The position numbers were made by a program, and so were the translations under genes. A stretch of 64,000 bases of DNA from DATNPX01 sp036702975. GTDB lineage: Bacteria; Cyanobacteriota; Vampirovibrionia; Obscuribacterales; Obscuribacteraceae. Positions within the stretch are counted from its first letter, which is position 1; every line of letters begins with the position of its first letter. The stretch covers positions 434,001 to 498,000 of the forward strand of contig DATNPX010000034.1 of NCBI GenBank assembly GCA_036702975.1. The letters are read 5' to 3'. Shown here piece by piece: positions 62,500 through 64,000 of this stretch. Below the pieces are notes generated by a model, which was not told where the DNA came from, did no database searches, and saw only the letters and a program-made list of their open reading frames with translations.

Positions 62500-63174
62500 T
62501 TGAAAATCCTGATTATCGAAGACGATGTCAACATCGCTCGTCTAATCGAACTTGAACTCGGATATGAGGGTTATCAGGTTTCGGTGGCTCATGAGGGAAA
62601 TCAGGGGCTTGACCTATTCAAGAAAGACCAACCGGACCTCGTTCTTTTGGACGTGATGCTCCCTGGTCTCGACGGCGTTGAAGTTTGTAAGAGACTCCGC
62701 ACAATGTCGAAAGTGCCGGTCATTATGTTGACGGCAAAAGACGGAGTTGGCGACAGAGTATCCGGTCTCGACAGTGGTGCCGACGACTACCTCACCAAGC
62801 CTTTCGCTACAGAAGAGCTTCTCGCTCGTATCAGAGCAGTCATGCGCCGCAAGCCGCAAGAAGGCATCCTTACTTATGCCGACCTCTGGATGGACCAACT
62901 CAACCGCGTCGTTAAGCGTGGCGAGCGCCAACTCGATTTGAGAGCAAAAGAGTTCGATCTGCTCAGACTGTTCATGCAGTATCCGGAGCAAGTGTTGTCC
63001 CGCGAGTTTATCTTCGACAAAGTTTGGGGCTACGACTTCATAGGCGAATCAAACGTCATTGAAGTGTACATCCGATATTTGCGTTCCAAGCTTGAGGACG
63101 GCAACACAAAGCGCCTGATTCAAACAGTCCGCGGCGAGGGCTATGTGCTGCGCGAAGAAGAACCTTCTCGCTAA
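62500..63174 (+). CDS. OmpR/PhoB-family response regulator
   Basis: A 224-residue regulator. Receiver domain: IIEDDVN (Asp8, Asp9), VLLDVMLPG (phospho-Asp51), MLTAKD, and DDYLTKPF (Lys). Winged-helix output domain from ~130 (LDLRAKEFDLLRLFMQYPEQVLSREFIFDKVWGYDF ... TVRGEGYVLRE). It resembles RpaB/MprA-type regulators. The start is TTG at 62500, with GAGGTG seven bases upstream, not the GTG at 62473. No sensor kinase gene is next to it, common for global regulators. A strong terminator follows at 63266. Confidence 0.92.
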   Translation: MKILIIEDDVNIARLIELELGYEGYQVSVAHEGNQGLDLFKKDQPDLVLLDVMLPGLDGVEVCKRLRTMSKVPVIMLTAKDGVGDRVSGLDSGADDYLTKPFATEELLARIRAVMRRKPQEGILTYADLWMDQLNRVVKRGERQLDLRAKEFDLLRLFMQYPEQVLSREFIFDKVWGYDFIGESNVIEVYIRYLRSKLEDGNTKRLIQTVRGEGYVLREEEPSR

Positions 63175-63265
63175 CGCTGAGTAGTAGGTCTTCACAGCAA
63201 CGGCGATGACGGAGATTGCAGCAAGCAGCAATGCACGCCTGCCATTTCGCAAGACAAAAGTTCAA

Positions 63266-63305
63266 ACGAGAGTGCCTATTGCATTCTCGTTTTTGTTTCT
63301 TTTGA
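63266..63305 (+). terminator. Intrinsic terminator of the OmpR gene
   Basis: A 10-bp stem (ACGAGAGTGC / GCATTCTCGT, one G-U), CTATT loop, then a long T-rich run (TTTTTGTTTCTTTT). Confidence 0.9.
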
Positions 63306-63381
63306 TTTTTTTGAATCCTGCAGTCGTTTTTGCGCTTGTGCGTGTTTTCTCTTGTGCGTGTCGTTCGTTCGCTAGGATCTC

Positions 63382-64000
63382 CTACGGCTCTTGCTTAAGC
63401 ATTTCTCGATGATCCGACTCGCTGGACGCGTGTTGCAATCGGATGTGCAATTTGATGCGAGCATCTGGATTCAACATATCTAGTGTCTTCAGCGCTCGCC
63501 ATGCAACAAATGGATTCTCATCCTGAAGCAAAGAAAGGAGTATATCTTCAGGCATATATGGATTTTCGGCCATCCCAAAACGCACGTCCGCATCAGTATC
63601 GCCAGCGACCTTAAGCAACAAATCCCAGGGTGCGTTATTGTTCTCAGCCACAGCCAGGCGGACCTCACTGCTTTGGTCGTCAGAAAGCACTCGCAGAAGC
63701 TCAATTGGGGTCTTCGGGTTCGCCGCAACAGCAGACCGTATCAGCACCGACTTGTCTTCTGATAATCGCAGAAGGACCTGGCGCGGAGTATTTGGATTGC
63801 CCGCCACGACCCGGCGTACATGCAAAACGTTCAGCTCCCCGAGAAGCTGTGACTGAGTAAGTTCGCGAGGAGAACTCTTGTTTTTCCCGTCTTCGTCTGA
63901 TCCTTGCTGTAGTTGCGTAGTTCGCGCCTCCACATCCGAACTAACGTGTGTTTTGAGGCACGCTGGATGTTCAGCGGGATCAAGATGTTCGAGGGGGTCA
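63382..64000 (-). CDS. LRV-repeat protein (N-terminal end outside window)
   Basis: The frame is open from the stop at 63382 to the window edge, so the true start lies beyond 64000; a GTG at 63933 is inside a plausible coding run (DPLEHLDPAEHPACLKTHV before it). The visible ~206 residues have at least four leucine-rich-repeat-variant units: GNPNTPRQVLLRLSEDKSVLIRSA, ANPKTPIELLRVLSDDQSSEVRLA, ENNNAPWDLLLKVAGDTDADVRFG and ENPYMPEDILLSLLQDENPFVAWR. They are of the same kind as those in the 29.4 kb protein, though that one has long low-complexity extensions. Scaffold role. Function unknown. Confidence 0.78.
   Translation of the reverse strand, partial: DPLEHLDPAEHPACLKTHVSSDVEARTTQLQQGSDEDGKNKSSPRELTQSQLLGELNVLHVRRVVAGNPNTPRQVLLRLSEDKSVLIRSAVAANPKTPIELLRVLSDDQSSEVRLAVAENNNAPWDLLLKVAGDTDADVRFGMAENPYMPEDILLSLLQDENPFVAWRALKTLDMLNPDARIKLHIRLQHASSESDHREMLKQEP

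Noticed and set aside
1..64000. CRISPR array, tRNA or rRNA genes, phage or intact IS element
   Set aside because: Looked for direct repeats with even spacers, T-loop motifs, and transposase with terminal repeats; none found. The palindrome copies are not CRISPR because spacers and unit numbers do not fit.

Overview
The window is about 64 kb of roughly 48-50% GC bacterial chromosome, densely coded on both strands, with no rRNA, tRNA, CRISPR array, phage module or intact insertion sequence that I can see. The mix suggests a heterotrophic relative of the cyanobacteria, most likely Vampirovibrionia/Melainabacteria of the Obscuribacterales type. The pointers are leucine-rich-repeat-variant (LRV) proteins, a zinc-ribbon Ser/Thr kinase with a leucine-rich-repeat tail, many TPR and secreted orphan proteins, a KimA-type transporter and an RpaB/OmpR-like regulator. 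This placement is inference from gene style, not from a marker gene.

Layout. 1-1.7 kb: 3' end of a Ro60 (TROVE/vWA) gene followed by about 950 bases without a gene but with strong RNA-like folds, a good place to look for a Y RNA. 1.7-6.2 kb: di-iron hydroxylase, Rieske ferredoxin, membrane protein, sulfurtransferase, P-loop NTPase, rhomboid protease. 6.3-11.9 kb: PEGA-like protein, hemL, three secreted proteins including a clan GH-A-like glycosidase, and a nucleotidyltransferase-fold protein. 12.1-15.3 kb: sugar/envelope genes (GT2, DegT aminotransferase, and a divergent epimerase). 15.5-19.3 kb: secreted protein, SUFU-domain protein, lepA. 19.6-24 kb: fused homocysteine methyltransferase-MTHFR and the receptor-like Ser/Thr kinase. 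24-28.8 kb: TetR/azoreductase pair with its operator, cysteine hydrolase, a KGG-repeat stress protein and a TPR protein. 29.4-36.9 kb: LRV protein, inositol monophosphatase-like protein, metH, DUF202 protein. 37-42.2 kb: PstS-like lipoprotein, TPR protein, small proteins, exported GH13 enzyme. 42.5-48.8 kb: two Cys/Met-type PLP enzymes, the second fused in frame to methylmalonyl-CoA mutase, then GT2 and an epimerase. 49.5-56.7 kb: a tight TolC-RND-adaptor-regulator operon whose regulator has two frameshifts. 56.8-64 kb: a zinc-ribbon/winged-helix protein with transposase-like ends, KimA-like transporter, TPR protein, OmpR regulator, and the start-truncated end of a second LRV protein.

Themes. 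One-carbon and methionine metabolism recurs: Hcy methyltransferase-MTHFR, B12-dependent MetH, two Cys/Met PLP enzymes and B12-dependent methylmalonyl-CoA mutase. Together they could make methionine, break it down to 2-oxobutyrate, and take the propionyl carbon to succinyl-CoA.

The most unusual structure not explained by genes is a dispersed 20-bp palindrome (GTAAACCGATATCGGTTTAC) at seven intergenic places. Five copies are preceded by TGTCAG at exactly 9 bp, and a related 36-bp perfect palindrome lies at 58.15 kb. The window is also rich in short tandem repeats, including two with an exact 10-bp period.
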